This document shows, in pieces, positions 8,845 through 16,768 of a DNA stretch of 43,408 nt. The notes below the pieces were generated by a model. The model was given only the letters and a program-made list of their open reading frames with translations. It was not told where the DNA came from and searched no databases. The DNA is taken from positions 1 to 43,408 of the forward strand of contig JADYZV010000120.1 in NCBI GenBank assembly GCA_020852965.1, in the 5' to 3' direction. A program made the position numbers and the translations under genes. Positions within the stretch are counted from its first letter, which is position 1. The number at the start of each line of letters is the position of its first letter. The stretch is from Pirellulaceae bacterium (GTDB taxonomy: Bacteria > Planctomycetota > Planctomycetia > Pirellulales > Pirellulaceae).

Positions 8845-11826
8845 ATGGACATCATGATAATGTCGAGTCACAAACGAACCAAGCGCGATGCGCGAGACAT
8901 GCTCAGGGCCGAGGCGAAGACTGCCGGCCATCGATCCGTTTTACCGCCGCAATCACCCAAAAGGTTTTGGCTATGGCTGTTGATGGGAGGCGTGTGCATA
9001 GGTTGTACAGTACTTGGCTTGGCTGTGGTCAATTGGAAGAATAGGGAACCGCGTGAACTACGATCGAATGTAGCGAGCGCTATCCGCGCGGCAACACAAG
9101 GGCGGCTGACGAGCTCCGAGCCTGTTTTGCGTCAAGCCTTGGAACTCGATCCTAGCAACGAAGAACTTCTTAGGGCGTATGCCTCGGGCTTGCTACAAGC
9201 TGAGCGACTAGACGACGCACTCGAAGTTCTCGACCAATGGTGCGCCGCCCATTCCGCCACAGCCGAACCCTTTCGCCTGCGAATGGGAGTATATCATGCC
9301 CAAGCCCAGCAACTCATTCCAAGCGATGCCCAGGATCGATTGAAGCAGCAAGCATTGAAAGATGGCCTGCGGGTATTGGAATTGGCACCGCAGGATGCAG
9401 CGATCGCACAAAACGTCGCGCTATTGCTGTTGGCCACTAGTCGGTTTGATGAAGCCGATGCAGTATGCCGCAGCCAGCTTCAACGGTCCCCCAACGATCC
9501 CACTTGGCTCTTCCTTCAAGCGCGCGCCAGCCATTCGTTGGGAGAGCCGGCAGAAGCGTTGACCCTGCTCGACAAACTCCTCGCGATGCGACCGCAGTAT
9601 CAGCCGGGGTTGCTGCTAAAAGCCATCGTTCATTACGAAGCTGATGAGGCACCGCAGGCGATCAAGCTATTGCGGACTATATTGGCCAGCGAGAGCACCC
9701 CACCCGCTGAGGTGCGCTATTATCTCGGACTTGCTTTGTCGCGTGTGGGGCAAGTCGACGAAGCGAATCGCTTATTAGCAGAAGTCCAACGTGACAATTT
9801 CGAACGCGATACACGAGCCATGGACAGCCAAGCCGTGCGCATACGTCGCGCTGAATTGTTGTACGATTGCGGCAGTGCTCAGCCAGCCATCGAATTATTG
9901 AATGCAGTATTGCGCGATGATCCTCAATCGATCGCCGCCCATCGACTACTCGCAGACTACTACCGCCAAACTGGCCAAACGGCGCAAGCAGACAAGCATC
10001 AATCGCTTGCAGCCGCCTCCGTAGTGACACCAATGTGGCCCGACGCTCCGCCGTCGGAAAGTGCTTCTGCTTCTCACTCTACTCTGCTCTCTACTTCTAC
10101 CCAACTCTCCCCTTCTTCTTCTCCCTCTTCCAATCCTGCCGAGCTCCCTAATTCCCCATTGTCCGAAATAATCACCGACGGCGGAGCGTCGGGCCACTTT
10201 GGTACGCCCCAGTTTGTCGACATCACAACTGCCAGTGGGATCGACTTTCGACACTTTGACCCAGCTACCCCGCAGAACAATATCTTGGAGACGATGGGGA
10301 GCGGCCTGGGCTGGATCGACTACGACGGCGATGGACTGCTCGACCTATTCTGCATTCAGGCTGGGCCACTCCCCGGCGCGCCCGGCCCCACACCGCTTCC
10401 AACCAGTCGGCTGTACCGAAACAACGGCGATCGAACCTTTCGCGACGTTACGCAAGCGGCAGGTCTGGATCAAGCTCGTTTCGGTATGGGGTGTGCCGTA
10501 GGCGACTTCGACAACGATGGTTTCGACGATCTAGTGTTGACGTATTGGGGAGGGGTCAGTCTGTATCACAACGTGGCGGACGGTGACGCGCATAGGAAAT
10601 TTGTCGATATCAGCGCGGACTCGGGAATCTACAATCCTCATTGGGCCACGAGCTGCGGTTGGGGAGATATTGATGGCGATGGCGACTTAGATCTTTACGT
10701 CTGCAACTATGTCGAAGTCGATCTGCAGCGATATCCGCTGTGTGAGCATCCAACTCTAAAAGTCAAATTTAGTTGTCCACCTTGGTCCTTCGACGCTGTA
10801 ACGCATCGGCTCTATCGCAACGATGGCGAGTGCAAATTTACCGACGTATCGCATGATGCTGGAATCGACGCCGTCTCAGCGGCCCCTGGGTTGGGAGTTG
10901 TTCTCACCGATCTGGACGATGATGGACGGGTCGATATCTATGTCGCCAATGACCTGCGTCCAGCCTATCTGTTTCACAATCAAGGCGCGGGGCGTTTTGT
11001 TGAACAAGCCGTATTGAGCGGCTGTGGGCTCAACGGATCGGGAGAAGCCTTTGCCGGAATGGGAGTTGATGCGGCCGACGTATGCGGCACTGGTTTTCCC
11101 AGCCTGTTCGTTACCAACTTCCATTTCAAGCAGAACCTGCTTTTTCGAAACGAAGGCAACCTACTATTCAATTATTGGACACATCGTTCCGGTTTGGGCA
11201 CTCCCAGTGTAGGACGCTTGGGATTTGGCGCGGTTTTCTGCGATGTCGACCTCGATGGGCAGCTCGACTTGGCCGTTGCCAACGGACATGTCGAGCGGAC
11301 GGCACCCACGATTTACGACGCTCCCTACGCGCAGCGGGCCCAGTTGTTCATCGCGCACAGCGCTGGGAAGTTTGACGACGTTTCCGCTATGTTGAGTGGA
11401 TACTTCAATGAAGAAAGAGTCGGTCGCGGCGTAGCGTGGGGAGATTTCGATAACGATGGGCGTCCCGACCTCGCCTTTAGCCATTGCGGCGGACCTATCG
11501 CGCTCCTGCACAATCGCACCCAAACAGAAAGCGCTTGGCTAAGTCTTGAGTTAGTAGGTGACGGTCAGAAGAGCAATCGCAATGCGATCGGTGCCAAGGT
11601 CGAAATAGTCGCTTCCAATGGCAAGCAGACTCGCTTTATCAATGGGGGGGGCAGCTACTTGTCGGCAAGCGATCGCCGTTTGCTAGTCGGACTTGGGAAA
11701 GACACCCAGGCCGAACGTGTGGTGGTGCACTGGCCATCAGGCGGTTTGGATACTTGGCTTCAGTTGCCCGCAGGGCAAAGATGGCGATTGGCAGAGGGTC
11801 AATCCGCTCCGCAACCGCTCGATTAA
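8845..11826 (+). CDS. Membrane-anchored TPR / FG-GAP / ASPIC-UnbV protein
   Basis: 993-aa protein. A cytoplasmic basic tail is followed by one membrane helix (about 41-63). Residues about 75-390 are TPR-type helical repeats (LELDPSNEELLRAYASG, LEVLDQW...). A Ser/Pro linker (about 397-453) follows, then a beta-propeller of FG-GAP/VCBS repeats with calcium-binding DYDGDGLLD, DFDNDGFDD, DIDGDGDLD and DFDNDGRPD, and a C-terminal ASPIC/UnbV domain ending in VVVHWPSGGLDTW. Family members are extracytoplasmic scaffolds or adhesins of unknown partner. ATG 8845 is preferred over TTG 8758. The linker is encoded by an inverted pair of dispersed repeats plus a pyrimidine-rich core, so the gene seems to have absorbed a repeat element in frame. 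It ends the plus-strand run. Confidence 0.85.
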   Translation: MDIMIMSSHKRTKRDARDMLRAEAKTAGHRSVLPPQSPKRFWLWLLMGGVCIGCTVLGLAVVNWKNREPRELRSNVASAIRAATQGRLTSSEPVLRQALELDPSNEELLRAYASGLLQAERLDDALEVLDQWCAAHSATAEPFRLRMGVYHAQAQQLIPSDAQDRLKQQALKDGLRVLELAPQDAAIAQNVALLLLATSRFDEADAVCRSQLQRSPNDPTWLFLQARASHSLGEPAEALTLLDKLLAMRPQYQPGLLLKAIVHYEADEAPQAIKLLRTILASESTPPAEVRYYLGLALSRVGQVDEANRLLAEVQRDNFERDTRAMDSQAVRIRRAELLYDCGSAQPAIELLNAVLRDDPQSIAAHRLLADYYRQTGQTAQADKHQSLAAASVVTPMWPDAPPSESASASHSTLLSTSTQLSPSSSPSSNPAELPNSPLSEIITDGGASGHFGTPQFVDITTASGIDFRHFDPATPQNNILETMGSGLGWIDYDGDGLLDLFCIQAGPLPGAPGPTPLPTSRLYRNNGDRTFRDVTQAAGLDQARFGMGCAVGDFDNDGFDDLVLTYWGGVSLYHNVADGDAHRKFVDISADSGIYNPHWATSCGWGDIDGDGDLDLYVCNYVEVDLQRYPLCEHPTLKVKFSCPPWSFDAVTHRLYRNDGECKFTDVSHDAGIDAVSAAPGLGVVLTDLDDDGRVDIYVANDLRPAYLFHNQGAGRFVEQAVLSGCGLNGSGEAFAGMGVDAADVCGTGFPSLFVTNFHFKQNLLFRNEGNLLFNYWTHRSGLGTPSVGRLGFGAVFCDVDLDGQLDLAVANGHVERTAPTIYDAPYAQRAQLFIAHSAGKFDDVSAMLSGYFNEERVGRGVAWGDFDNDGRPDLAFSHCGGPIALLHNRTQTESAWLSLELVGDGQKSNRNAIGAKVEIVASNGKQTRFINGGGSYLSASDRRLLVGLGKDTQAERVVVHWPSGGLDTWLQLPAGQRWRLAEGQSAPQPLD
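10029..10203. repeat. Inverted pair of family A repeats inside the TPR/FG-GAP gene
   Basis: Arms 10029-10057 and 10175-10203 are inverted copies of 29 nt with one mismatch (ACCAA, then T or A, then GTGGCCCGACG...). The 23-nt core equals the copies at 199-221 and 42111-42219. The 117-nt centre is strongly CT-rich (for example CCCCTTCTTCTTCTCCCTC) and codes Ser/Thr/Pro. The whole block reads through without a stop: the left arm gives MWPDAPPS and the right arm gives ITDGGASGHF. It resembles a MITE-like palindromic insertion tolerated in an inter-domain linker. Confidence 0.8.
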
Positions 11827-11850
11827 AAGAGTGTTCGACCATTTTTAATC
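11821..11850 (+). terminator. AT-rich hairpin over the stop codon of the TPR/FG-GAP gene
   Basis: GATTAAAA at 11821-11828, which includes the TAA stop, pairs with TTTTAATC at 11843-11850 across a 14-nt loop. The stem is weak. The neighbouring family B repeat (11863-11919) may be the more effective transcription stop between these two convergent genes. Confidence 0.35.
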
Positions 11851-11862
11851 TTAGGGTTTGGT

Positions 11863-11919
11863 GTAGTGGACGAGGTTACGAGTCCTGGACCTCTAAGTCA
11901 GAAGGACTCGTCTCACTAC
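11863..11919. repeat. Family B palindromic repeat between convergent genes
   Basis: The left part is GTAGTGGACGAGGTTACGAG plus TCC, the same core as in 36371-36527 and 40481-40575. The right part GGACTCGTCTCACTAC is a shortened inverted match (both ends give GTAGTG and GAGTCC). It lies between the plus-strand TPR/FG-GAP gene and the minus-strand lipoprotein gene, a usual place for a bidirectional terminator-like hairpin. Confidence 0.65.
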
Positions 11920-11942
11920 CCCAACTTTTAATGTGGCCGAAG

Positions 11943-12377
11943 TTACTTCTTAACCGGTTCCATGACGATAGTTAGGTCGTTAGCCTCTTTGGCTTCGATC
12001 GTATATTTTTTCTTGAGTGTATAGGAGCCCCGACCGCCGCCTGCTCCACCGGGATAGGGATAGATATTGACAAAGTACTCTCCGGCCGGAGCACGACCGG
12101 CGAATAACTTGCTTTCAGCATCGTCGGCCATCGAAATCGTGTTTAGAGTAAAAGTACCGTCGGTCCCAATACTACCTGTACTTTTAGCTTCGGGATCGGT
12201 GGCGAGCACAAATGTGATCAATCCCGATGTGTGCGGCTGGCCACTTTTCGTGACGACTTTTCCTGTGACCGGATACGTATCGGGCCACGAATGTTGTTTG
12301 CAGCCGCAGGAGAGCAAACAGGCTAAGCTGCTGGCGACGATCACGGCAGTTCGTTGACAGCGAGTTCCAAACAGCAT
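11943..12377 (-). CDS. Small transthyretin-like lipoprotein, DUF1559 partner
   Basis: 144-aa protein with a lipoprotein signal (hydrophobic stretch then LSCGC lipobox, Cys about 26). The rest is a carboxypeptidase-regulatory/transthyretin-like beta-sandwich: TYPVTGKVVTKSGQPHTSG, DGTFTLNT, AGEYFVNIYPYPGG and a final YTIEAKEANDLTIVMEP. Such lipoproteins commonly sit just downstream of DUF1559 genes in planctomycetes, as here (118 bp after the stop at 12496). The gap holds a long hairpin that could set different levels for the two. A close paralogue is at 27033-27458. GTGAG directly before the ATG is the probable ribosome site. The function is unknown; a periplasmic or surface structural role is the usual guess. 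Confidence 0.8.
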   Translation of the reverse strand: MLFGTRCQRTAVIVASSLACLLSCGCKQHSWPDTYPVTGKVVTKSGQPHTSGLITFVLATDPEAKSTGSIGTDGTFTLNTISMADDAESKLFAGRAPAGEYFVNIYPYPGGAGGGRGSYTLKKKYTIEAKEANDLTIVMEPVKK

Positions 12378-12408
12378 CTCACAAAGCTCCGGTCAGTTAT
12401 TGAACAAG

Positions 12409-12477
12409 GCAGGCACAATCCGTGTGGTAGCTAACGGATTCGAATCGCTTACGGACGACACACGGGACTGTGCCTGC
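12409..12477 (-). promoter_or_regulatory. Long intercistronic hairpin between DUF1559 and lipoprotein genes
   Basis: Arm 12409-12426 (GCAGGCACAATCCGTGTG) is nearly complementary to arm 12459-12477 (CACACGGGACTGTGCCTGC), with one small bulge and a 32-nt loop. It lies between the stop of the DUF1559 gene and the start of the lipoprotein gene on the same strand. There is no T run, so an RNA-processing or stability element, or a dispersed palindrome, is more likely than an intrinsic terminator. One arm overlaps the motif shared with 1079-1105. Confidence 0.6.
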
Positions 12478-12495
12478 TTCTTTTGATTCTAGATG

Positions 12496-13488
12496 CTATT
12501 GCCAATCCGCAACGACAAGACCGTCGCTGGGGTCGCACAGATTTCCCCAAACGTTATCGTCGACACTGCCGCTGATAAAGTGGATGCTACCATCTCCCAA
12601 AGCAACTTGCATGCCTCCGGTATGCCCAGATTGTGCCCGCGCGGGGTCACAGCCTAGGTTCCAACGAGCCCCGACTTGGAACTTCAAACAACGGCTATGT
12701 GGGGTCGTTAGATCCCATGGCTCGCGATACGGCACGTTCATACAGAAAATTGGACGCCAGCTCGAATTGGAACCTGACCAAATGTTGGCACCCGTGTTGT
12801 ACCCCGCCAAGTCACCATCGACACTGCAGGTGGCAAACATTTCACCAAAGAAGACGGAGTTGCTAAGCCCATCGGTGATACTCCCGAATTTGTTGTATGG
12901 CTTTGGAAATTGCGCCCAGCCTGTCTCGCTGACGATGCCGTCTCCAAAGACGTTGATGTTAGCAGCATAGGATCCAGCCGCCGCATTTCTAGTGAAATTA
13001 TAAGCGGTCCATTGGCTCTTGCCTCCTGCCAACGACGCGTCTTCGGGGCACACGTAGGCCGGCACGACGTTTTGGTATTGCCCCCCCGCTTCGAGAAGCG
13101 GATCCATTTTGTTGTACAAATTCCCCTGTTCGATGAACGGCAAAAGGTGCGAGAAAACAGTGTAGTTTTTGCCGTAGTAGGGGCCCTTGGTCTTCACGAA
13201 GTACCAGGGTGGAGTGGGATTGGTGAAGTCACCGGGCTGGTAAGGAAACTGCACCGGTGAGACGGCAGGAGGCAATAGGTTGTAGGTGTCATGCAGATTG
13301 TGCACTGACAATCCAATCTGCTTCAGATTGTTCGAGCACTGCATGCGTCTAGCAGCCGCTCGAGCCGCCTGGACGGCGGGGAGCAATAACCCCACCAAGA
13401 TCCCAATGATCGCAATGACCACCAAAAGTTCGACCAGCGTAAAACCGCTATAGGTTTTCGCAGTCCTAATACTACGACTCGCAACCAT
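12496..13488 (-). CDS. DUF1559 protein with type IV prepilin-like N-terminus
   Basis: 330-aa planctomycete DUF1559 (SBP_bac_10-type) protein. The N-terminus has the prepilin cleavage/methylation motif [19 protein letters not shown], with the conserved Glu five residues after the cleavage point. It continues into [18 protein letters not shown] and [16 protein letters not shown], both hallmarks of the family. The C-terminus ([16 protein letters not shown]) is the usual ending. These pseudopilin-like proteins are exported and may form surface fibres; genomes carry many copies. The ATG at 13488 has AGGGAG six bases upstream; the frame upstream of it has only a TTG start. It is divergent from the XylR-type regulator, and the following lipoprotein is probably in the same operon. 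Confidence 0.93.
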   Translation of the reverse strand: MVASRSIRTAKTYSGFTLVELLVVIAIIGILVGLLLPAVQAARAAARRMQCSNNLKQIGLSVHNLHDTYNLLPPAVSPVQFPYQPGDFTNPTPPWYFVKTKGPYYGKNYTVFSHLLPFIEQGNLYNKMDPLLEAGGQYQNVVPAYVCPEDASLAGGKSQWTAYNFTRNAAAGSYAANINVFGDGIVSETGWAQFPKPYNKFGSITDGLSNSVFFGEMFATCSVDGDLAGYNTGANIWSGSNSSWRPIFCMNVPYREPWDLTTPHSRCLKFQVGARWNLGCDPARAQSGHTGGMQVALGDGSIHFISGSVDDNVWGNLCDPSDGLVVADWQ

Positions 13489-13646
13489 GTGAAACTCCCT
13501 GCAAAACGAAAGTGGAAAAGAAGACGGAACCGTCAGGAAACACGGCAAGAGAAAAGTCCGGTTTGGTAGTGCATTCGGCGCGAACGCGACGCTAAACAGG
13601 AACTCACTTCCTTCGCCATCCGAAGTTTAGGTGATAGCTAGTGGCG

Positions 13647-13702
13647 GAACAATCCACTTGTTGGAATAATGATTCCAATATTTAGCTGCGAACAATTCCA
13701 CT
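13647..13702. promoter_or_regulatory. Candidate operator between DUF1559 gene and XylR-type regulator
   Basis: The 384-bp divergent gap (13489-13872) contains a palindrome TTGGAAT-AATG-ATTCCAA at 13661-13678. It is flanked by two near-identical direct motifs, GAACAATCCACT at 13647-13658 and GAACAATTCCACT at 13690-13702. Direct repeats are typical of AraC-type binding and palindromes of LacI-type dimers. The position suits autoregulation by the adjacent regulator. No convincing -35/-10 pair was identified. Confidence 0.45.
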
Positions 13703-13872
13703 GCCGGCTCGCGACGGGGACTTAACGCCCCTAGCGCTTTGTCAAATAGATAAGCGTGGAATCCATTGTTAGCCGTTTGGGTGCTAGCTCCATTTATTTG
13801 TGCTCAACACAAAACTCGCGTTCCTGCCGGACAAGCCGACGAAGGGACGGAAGAAGGACAAACTGCAGTCCC

Positions 13873-15027
13873 ATGAAACATATACCACACGTAGCTCTAC
13901 TGATCGAGACGTCGCACGGTTATGGCAGGGCGCTGTTGCGCGGTGTCAATCTTTGGTTGAAGGAGAATGGTCGGTGGTCACTCTACTTCCGGCCCCAGGG
14001 GCTCGAAGCGCCGCCACCCAAATGGCTCAAGAATTGGCGCGGTGACGGAATACTGGTACGCATTGAGGACGCAAATATGGCCGAAGCCGTTTATCGTTCC
14101 GGCATTCCCGCTGTAAATCTGCGACTCGGATTTGACGAGTTTCCGTTGCCAATCGTTGGCATGGACAATTTGGCGCTGGGTGAGATGGCATTTCAACATC
14201 TGCGTGGTTGCGGTTTTGACCACTTCGCATTTTGCTGCAGCCCACGCGAGGGCTATCCATGGGTCGCCGATCGCTTGAACTCATTCCGCGAGGCGGTACA
14301 CAAATCGGGACGCGAGTGTCACATCTACGGTGGACCGACGCGGCGGCGCAAGCTGGATTGGGAAGCCGAGGAGAATCAGCTCGCCGAGTGGGTAGCGCGC
14401 CTACCGCATCCGGTCGGCATCATGGCCTGTACTGATGATCATGGTCTAGAGCTTCTTGAAGCTTGTCGCCGAGCGAATGTGCTGGTGCCTGAAGAAGTGG
14501 CAGTGATAGGTGTCGATAACGACGAATTTGTATGCACCATGTCCCATCCGCCGATGAGTAGCATTTCCTCCAACGCGGAACGGATCGGCTACGAGGCTGC
14601 CGCATTGTTGGATCGCATGATGGCCGGTGAGCCGGTCCCTGAAAAGCCACTACTACTGCCACCTGGAGGCGTGGTTACGCGAGAATCGACCGATATACTT
14701 GCGACCGAAGACCGCGAGATCGCTTTGGCCATTCGACATATCCGCGAACATGCCTGCGAAGGATTGCAGGTGTACGAGCTGACGCGGGTCACCAAGTTGT
14801 CGTACAAAAAACTGGAGCGACGTACGCGCGCGATCTTAGGTCGCTCCCCCAAAGAAGAGATCATCCGCGTGCAAATTGAGACCGCCAAAAAACTATTGGT
14901 GGAAACAAGCCTTTCGGCCGCCGCCATTTCCATCCGCTGCGGCTTTTCGGAGCCGAAGTATTTTAGTCAAGTATTTCGTGCCAAAGTCGGCATGCCTCCA
15001 GGTGCCTTTCGCCGATCGCACGCTTGA
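13873..15027 (+). CDS. XylR-type transcriptional regulator (LacI-like sensor + AraC HTH)
   Basis: 384-aa regulator. Residues about 1-275 are a periplasmic-binding/LacI-type sugar sensor (HVALLIETSHGYGRALLRGV at the N-terminus; PEEVAVIGVDNDEFVC and SSISSNAERIGYEAA late in the domain). Residues about 283-384 are an AraC-type double helix-turn-helix (IRHIREHACEGLQVYEL, ETSLSAAAISIRCGFSEPKYF, SQVFRAKVGMPPGAFR). This order is that of Escherichia coli XylR, and planctomycetes carry many such genes next to carbohydrate loci. The effector is unknown, probably a sugar. ATG 13873 is chosen because the sensor domain begins immediately; upstream codons from 13756 are not domain-like. It is the only recognisable regulator in the window and lies between the two catabolic blocks, so it is the best candidate for controlling them. 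Confidence 0.9.
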   Translation: MKHIPHVALLIETSHGYGRALLRGVNLWLKENGRWSLYFRPQGLEAPPPKWLKNWRGDGILVRIEDANMAEAVYRSGIPAVNLRLGFDEFPLPIVGMDNLALGEMAFQHLRGCGFDHFAFCCSPREGYPWVADRLNSFREAVHKSGRECHIYGGPTRRRKLDWEAEENQLAEWVARLPHPVGIMACTDDHGLELLEACRRANVLVPEEVAVIGVDNDEFVCTMSHPPMSSISSNAERIGYEAAALLDRMMAGEPVPEKPLLLPPGGVVTRESTDILATEDREIALAIRHIREHACEGLQVYELTRVTKLSYKKLERRTRAILGRSPKEEIIRVQIETAKKLLVETSLSAAAISIRCGFSEPKYFSQVFRAKVGMPPGAFRRSHA

Positions 15028-15123
15028 TTGCGGTTGCCCAAATGTATGGGAAGCACAAAAAAGTTCCCCCATAAGCCAGCCGACAAGTGCTCCATCCGTT
15101 CTTATTTCGGCTCTTCAGAAGAA

Positions 15124-16731
15124 TCAATCTGCATTCGCTTTCTGAATCAAGTCCTCCCAAACTCGTTTTGCCTCGAAGTGTGGTCTGAGGACTTCGGCAA
15201 GTTTCTCCTGGTCTTTCAATGTCGACCGCAAATGTTGGATGCGATCATTGGTCCAGTCCCGGAAGAACGTCGCGCTGGCTATCGAGATGCTCGCCTTGTC
15301 CTGGCCCACTTCAACGTAGAATGGCGCGCTCGATGCGAAACGAAAGGTATCTGTGACATCTGTCACCGCACGAACGAGAAACCAGCCACTCTTTGTAAAT
15401 GAAACCGTCAAGTTTCCGTTGAAATCAGCGGAATTGTCTACCTTTAGCTTTTCGGTCACTGCACCGTCGCGAACAATCTCAATCGCAGACACAGGGTCAA
15501 GCGACATCAACCGAACGTCGATCTGGATTTCGGTTGGTCGGCCATCGAGGGAGCGGAAGACCGCCCCAGGCAACTCACCATTGCCTGTCACTAGCAACAG
15601 GGGGCCATTGGTGACGAAGCTGCGACCAACCTTCAAACTGGCCCACCATCTGTCCCAACTGAGTTCACCGTCGACGTGGGCATAAATGCGGTTGTATCCA
15701 ACGGGATTCGGAAGTACGCCCGATGCGCTACCCGCCGAGGGTGGAATGCGAAAACCACAGTTCAGAACATGGTAATAGATCTCCTGTGTCCATTGGCCAT
15801 TGCCGTGCGGTGGCGGCAAACGTTTTTCATCGCGGGCTTTACCCCACGCTTCCCCTGGGTACATCTGCCGACGATACATGTGGTTGTTGGCGATTCCAAT
15901 TGAATCAATCTTGCCGCTGGCAATCCAGGTCGGGGCGTCCCACCAAAATGGCTTCTCTACATCGATCCAGACTTTTTCATCCATCCTCCTCGCTTCGTCA
16001 GCGAAGCGTAACGGCGAGGGAAATTCTTGCTCAGCTTTGGCGATCGCCAGTGGTTCAGCCAAGTGAAAGTACAGCAGGGCACCACCGCCACGTTCATCCT
16101 CACCCGCCATCACGTCAACGAGTCGATTCCCGTCAAAACTCTTCACCGCAGTTCGCGGAAGCTCACGGTCTGTCCACTGATTGTGTTGATTCCACCAAGT
16201 AATCAATGGGCCAACGTGCAGATCCTCGGCCATCATCAACAACTCAATATCGGCGATTGACCGGTGAATGTGCAAGTCGCCCGAATACCAGCCTAGTTTC
16301 GCCAGTTCGGTGAATCGTTCGAGTTGTAAACTCAACTTGCGAGCCACCTTCAGATCAATGTCGCCGCGCAATCGTTCATGTTCGTGGCCACGTTCAATTT
16401 CGTAGCGATACTTGCCCGTTGGTATTCGCAGTGTTGCCTGTCCGTCGCAGACAAAGTGATCCCACCATGCGGGATAGCCAGTTGGCAAGACGGGCTTTTC
16501 GTTAGCGTCGAAGAGATGGATACGACACGGAAGAGGTTTGCCAGCAGCGTCATTGACGGCGATGTGCAGTTCGACCGACTCGCCTCCAACTTCGATTGGG
16601 CCGTGATCGAGCGGACTAGGCTTGTCCGTTACGACGATCCCATCCTGTCCGCAAGCGAGAAAACTGCCCAAAGCGATGTTGATCCCTAGGGCTAAGCTCG
16701 CAGTGCTTGTACCAAAGCAGTATAGGTTCAT
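15124..16731 (-). CDS. Secreted CehA/McbA-type metallohydrolase
   Basis: 535-aa exported protein. After a signal segment (residues about 5-28), a beta-sandwich domain (about 45-140) precedes a PHP-like metal-dependent domain beginning WYSGDLHIHRS, with the metal motif DLHIH at 152-156 and MAGEDERGG later. This matches CehA/McbA family metallohydrolases, named for carbamate hydrolases but mostly of unknown natural substrate. The ATG at 16731 is used because GGAG lies seven bases upstream; ATG 16735-16737 is only one base from that site. It is the last gene of the five-gene minus-strand operon, 37 bp after the glycosidase-cytochrome fusion. Confidence 0.8.
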   Translation of the reverse strand: MNLYCFGTSTASLALGINIALGSFLACGQDGIVVTDKPSPLDHGPIEVGGESVELHIAVNDAAGKPLPCRIHLFDANEKPVLPTGYPAWWDHFVCDGQATLRIPTGKYRYEIERGHEHERLRGDIDLKVARKLSLQLERFTELAKLGWYSGDLHIHRSIADIELLMMAEDLHVGPLITWWNQHNQWTDRELPRTAVKSFDGNRLVDVMAGEDERGGGALLYFHLAEPLAIAKAEQEFPSPLRFADEARRMDEKVWIDVEKPFWWDAPTWIASGKIDSIGIANNHMYRRQMYPGEAWGKARDEKRLPPPHGNGQWTQEIYYHVLNCGFRIPPSAGSASGVLPNPVGYNRIYAHVDGELSWDRWWASLKVGRSFVTNGPLLLVTGNGELPGAVFRSLDGRPTEIQIDVRLMSLDPVSAIEIVRDGAVTEKLKVDNSADFNGNLTVSFTKSGWFLVRAVTDVTDTFRFASSAPFYVEVGQDKASISIASATFFRDWTNDRIQHLRSTLKDQEKLAEVLRPHFEAKRVWEDLIQKANAD

Positions 16732-16768
16732 TCTCATTCTCCAATCGGTAGCTTGGCTACGATGCGCG

